Shown piece after piece: positions 4,331 to 5,842 of a stretch of 5,842 bases of DNA. This DNA is from an uncultured Rhodanobacteraceae bacterium (GTDB lineage Bacteria; Pseudomonadota; Gammaproteobacteria; Xanthomonadales; Rhodanobacteraceae): assembly GCA_913053815.1 (NCBI GenBank), contig CAJXGK010000138.1, positions 1 through 5,842 on the forward strand, in the 5' to 3' direction. The position numbers and the translations under genes were made by a program. The first letter of the stretch is position 1. Each line of letters starts with the position of its first letter. A model generated the notes under the pieces. It did not search any database. It saw only the letters and a list, made by a program, of their open reading frames with translations, and had not been told where the DNA came from.

Positions 4331-5008
4331 ATGGCCGAACTGAGTCTGAAACAAGGTCTGGAGGGCATGGATGTCGCGGCTTGGCTGCGTCACCACCCGA
4401 ACTTTCTCAAAGATTTTCCCGATATTGCCGACCTGTTACGCATACCACGCGAAAAAGGACCTGCCGCTTCGCTGGCCAGCTACCAGATCGAAATTTTGCG
4501 CGAACGCAATCGTGAATTGGGCGAACGTCTACATCAACTCATCGAAATCGCCACCAAAAATGAACAACTTGCCGTGCAGGTGCATTCATACACTTTGGCT
4601 ATGTTGCGGGCTGCTGATTTGGTCGAAACCCTGCGCGTCGTCGTAGCCGGCCTGCACGAGGATTTCCACACCGATTATGTGAGTCTGCTGTTGTTCCATG
4701 ACAACCAGGGTTTGCCCCAGGAACCCTGGCTGCACGTTGCCCCCGGCGGGGCGTCCACGTTGCCCGTGTTTAAGGATTTTTTACAACGTGGCGATCCACT
4801 ATGCGGTCGCCTGGCCGAGGACAAGCTGGACGCTCTGTTCGGGCCCCAAGCCACGGCGGTACAATCAAGCGCACTGCTTAAACTGGGCGAACTTGGTCTG
4901 CTGGCCATCGCTAGTAAAGACCCCCATCATTTTCATCCGGGTCTGAGCACCCTGTTTCTCAAACTGATCACTGAAGCCGTGACCGCTGCGCTCGGCCGCT
5001 ACCCGTGA
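4331..5008 (+). CDS. DUF484 family protein (YigA-like)
   Basis: The 225-residue product matches the DUF484 pattern and length (E. coli YigA is about 235). The N-terminal stretch VAAWLRHHPNFLKDFPDIADLLRIP (15-39) is the family's helical opening. It is followed by a likely coiled coil at 47-80 (SYQIEILRERNRELGERLHQL...ATKNEQL) and a GAF-like C-terminal domain ending in GLLAIASKDPHHFHPGLSTLFL (189 onward). The biochemical role of the family is not established to my knowledge. Its place immediately before xerC is conserved in gammaproteobacteria. The start at 4331 is chosen for the GGAG site 6 bases upstream and because the protein then begins where the family does. The end overlaps the GTG start of xerC by four bases, so the two are probably translated together. 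Unlike in E. coli, where this gene follows dapF closely, a 267-base gap lies upstream. Confidence 0.9.
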   Translation: MAELSLKQGLEGMDVAAWLRHHPNFLKDFPDIADLLRIPREKGPAASLASYQIEILRERNRELGERLHQLIEIATKNEQLAVQVHSYTLAMLRAADLVETLRVVVAGLHEDFHTDYVSLLLFHDNQGLPQEPWLHVAPGGASTLPVFKDFLQRGDPLCGRLAEDKLDALFGPQATAVQSSALLKLGELGLLAIASKDPHHFHPGLSTLFLKLITEAVTAALGRYP

Positions 5009-5842
5009 AATCTTCCCTATTTCCGAACTTGAATAAGGCGATTGAAGATTTTCTTGAGCACCTACGGGTAGAACGACGTTACGCACCGCGTACTATGGAT
5101 AACTACCGACGCGAACTAGGCCTGTTAGCCCGACATCTACACCTCAGCGGGGTGCACTCCTGGCCGGAGGCTCGTTCCGAGCATATTCAGGCGCTCATTG
5201 CTGCTGAACACCGCCGTGGTCGTGGACCCGCCAGTTTACGGTTGTTGCTTTCAGCCAGTCGTAGCTTGTTCCGATATTTGCTGCGCGAAGGACAGATTCA
5301 GGCCAACCCAGCACAGCCAGTTCGCGCCCCGAAATTGCCGCGTCGCCTGCCGTATGTATTGGATGTCGATGAAGCTAAGGTACTGGTCGAACTCAAGGCC
5401 AGGGATGCGTTGCAACCACGTGACCAGGCCATTCTGGAACTGCTCTATTCCAGCGGTCTACGGGTATCCGAACTGGTGGGTCTGTATTGGCGCGATCTGG
5501 ATATCCAACAGGGCTTAGTACGGATCACCGGCAAAGGTTCCAAGATTCGCCTGGTCCCCGTCGGACGCGCGGCGCTGCAAGCCTTGCAGGCGTTGCCCTA
5601 CGCAGACTCCGAAACGCCCATTTTCCCTGGTCGCGGGGGCCGCCCTCTGAGTACCGCAGCGGTACGCTTGCGATTGCAGCGACGAGCTCTGGAGCAAGGC
5701 CTGGGTAAACGGGTCCATCCCCATCTGTTGCGGCATACTTGTGCCAGCCACCTGCTGGAATCCTCGGGTGAGTTGCGGGCCGTACAAGAACTGCTCGGCC
5801 ACGCTGATATTGCCACCACCGAGATCTACACCCATGTGCTGG
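5005..5842 (+). CDS. xerC: Tyrosine recombinase XerC, C-terminus cut by window edge
   Basis: XerC with XerD resolves chromosome dimers at dif during division. 279 codons are visible of an expected 295-300, so only the last 20 or so residues are missing. The N-terminal SAM-like DNA-binding domain covers about 8-95 (FLEHLRVERRYAPRTMDNYRREL). The catalytic domain starts near 112 (RLPYVLDVDEAK). All catalytic residues are present: Arg153 (SSGLRVSEL), Lys177 (TGKGSK), His240 and Arg243 (HPHLLRHT), His266 (LLGHADIATT) and the nucleophile Tyr275 (IYTHV). The last four have the same or nearly the same numbers as in E. coli XerC. The start is GTG at 5005-5007, overlapping the DUF484 stop as GTGA, with no strong separate ribosome-binding site. 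XerD or an integron or phage integrase is less likely given the gene context and lack of extra domains. Confidence 0.95.
   Translation, partial: MKSSLFPNLNKAIEDFLEHLRVERRYAPRTMDNYRRELGLLARHLHLSGVHSWPEARSEHIQALIAAEHRRGRGPASLRLLLSASRSLFRYLLREGQIQANPAQPVRAPKLPRRLPYVLDVDEAKVLVELKARDALQPRDQAILELLYSSGLRVSELVGLYWRDLDIQQGLVRITGKGSKIRLVPVGRAALQALQALPYADSETPIFPGRGGRPLSTAAVRLRLQRRALEQGLGKRVHPHLLRHTCASHLLESSGELRAVQELLGHADIATTEIYTHVL

Noticed and set aside
4122..4343. 73-codon frame overlapping the micro-ORF and the DUF484 start
   Set aside because: It has a TTG start with no ribosome-binding site, no homology I recognise, and it runs into the DUF484 gene. The AAGGAG site favours the 22-codon frame instead.

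Overview
The window looks like a chromosomal segment from a moderately GC-rich gammaproteobacterium (GC in the high fifties, judged by eye). The main evidence is the contiguous order lptM-dapF-DUF484-xerC, a well-known gammaproteobacterial arrangement. The protein sequences and the signal-bearing Sel1-repeat protein in front of the cluster recall Xanthomonadales-type genomes, but that placement is only a guess.

Layout. Positions 1-956 hold no gene I can support. This stretch is packed with short palindromes and dispersed-repeat-like sequence. aroE (shikimate dehydrogenase) lies on the minus strand at 957-1799. A 388-base divergent intergenic region follows, with candidate promoters for both sides and a second copy of a dispersed repeat also found downstream of aroE. 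On the plus strand are a secreted Sel1-repeat protein (2188-2973), an LptM-like lipoprotein (3045-3203), dapF (3200-4063), a 267-base gap with a stem-loop and a possible 22-codon ORF, a DUF484 protein (4331-5008), and xerC (GTG start at 5005), which runs off the right edge shortly after its catalytic tyrosine.

How the genes relate. lptM/dapF share an ATGA overlap and DUF484/xerC share a GTGA overlap, so each pair is probably translationally coupled and the plus-strand genes are probably one transcription unit from lptM onward. The products serve unrelated but basic functions: outer-membrane LPS-translocon assembly (LptM), meso-diaminopimelate for peptidoglycan and lysine (DapF), and chromosome-dimer resolution (XerC). 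AroE feeds aromatic amino acid synthesis.

I see no defence system, CRISPR array, integron, prophage or tRNA/rRNA gene. The points most worth a second look are the two related repeat elements flanking aroE, the unusual substrate-pocket residues of AroE, and the structured leader-like gap between dapF and the DUF484 gene.
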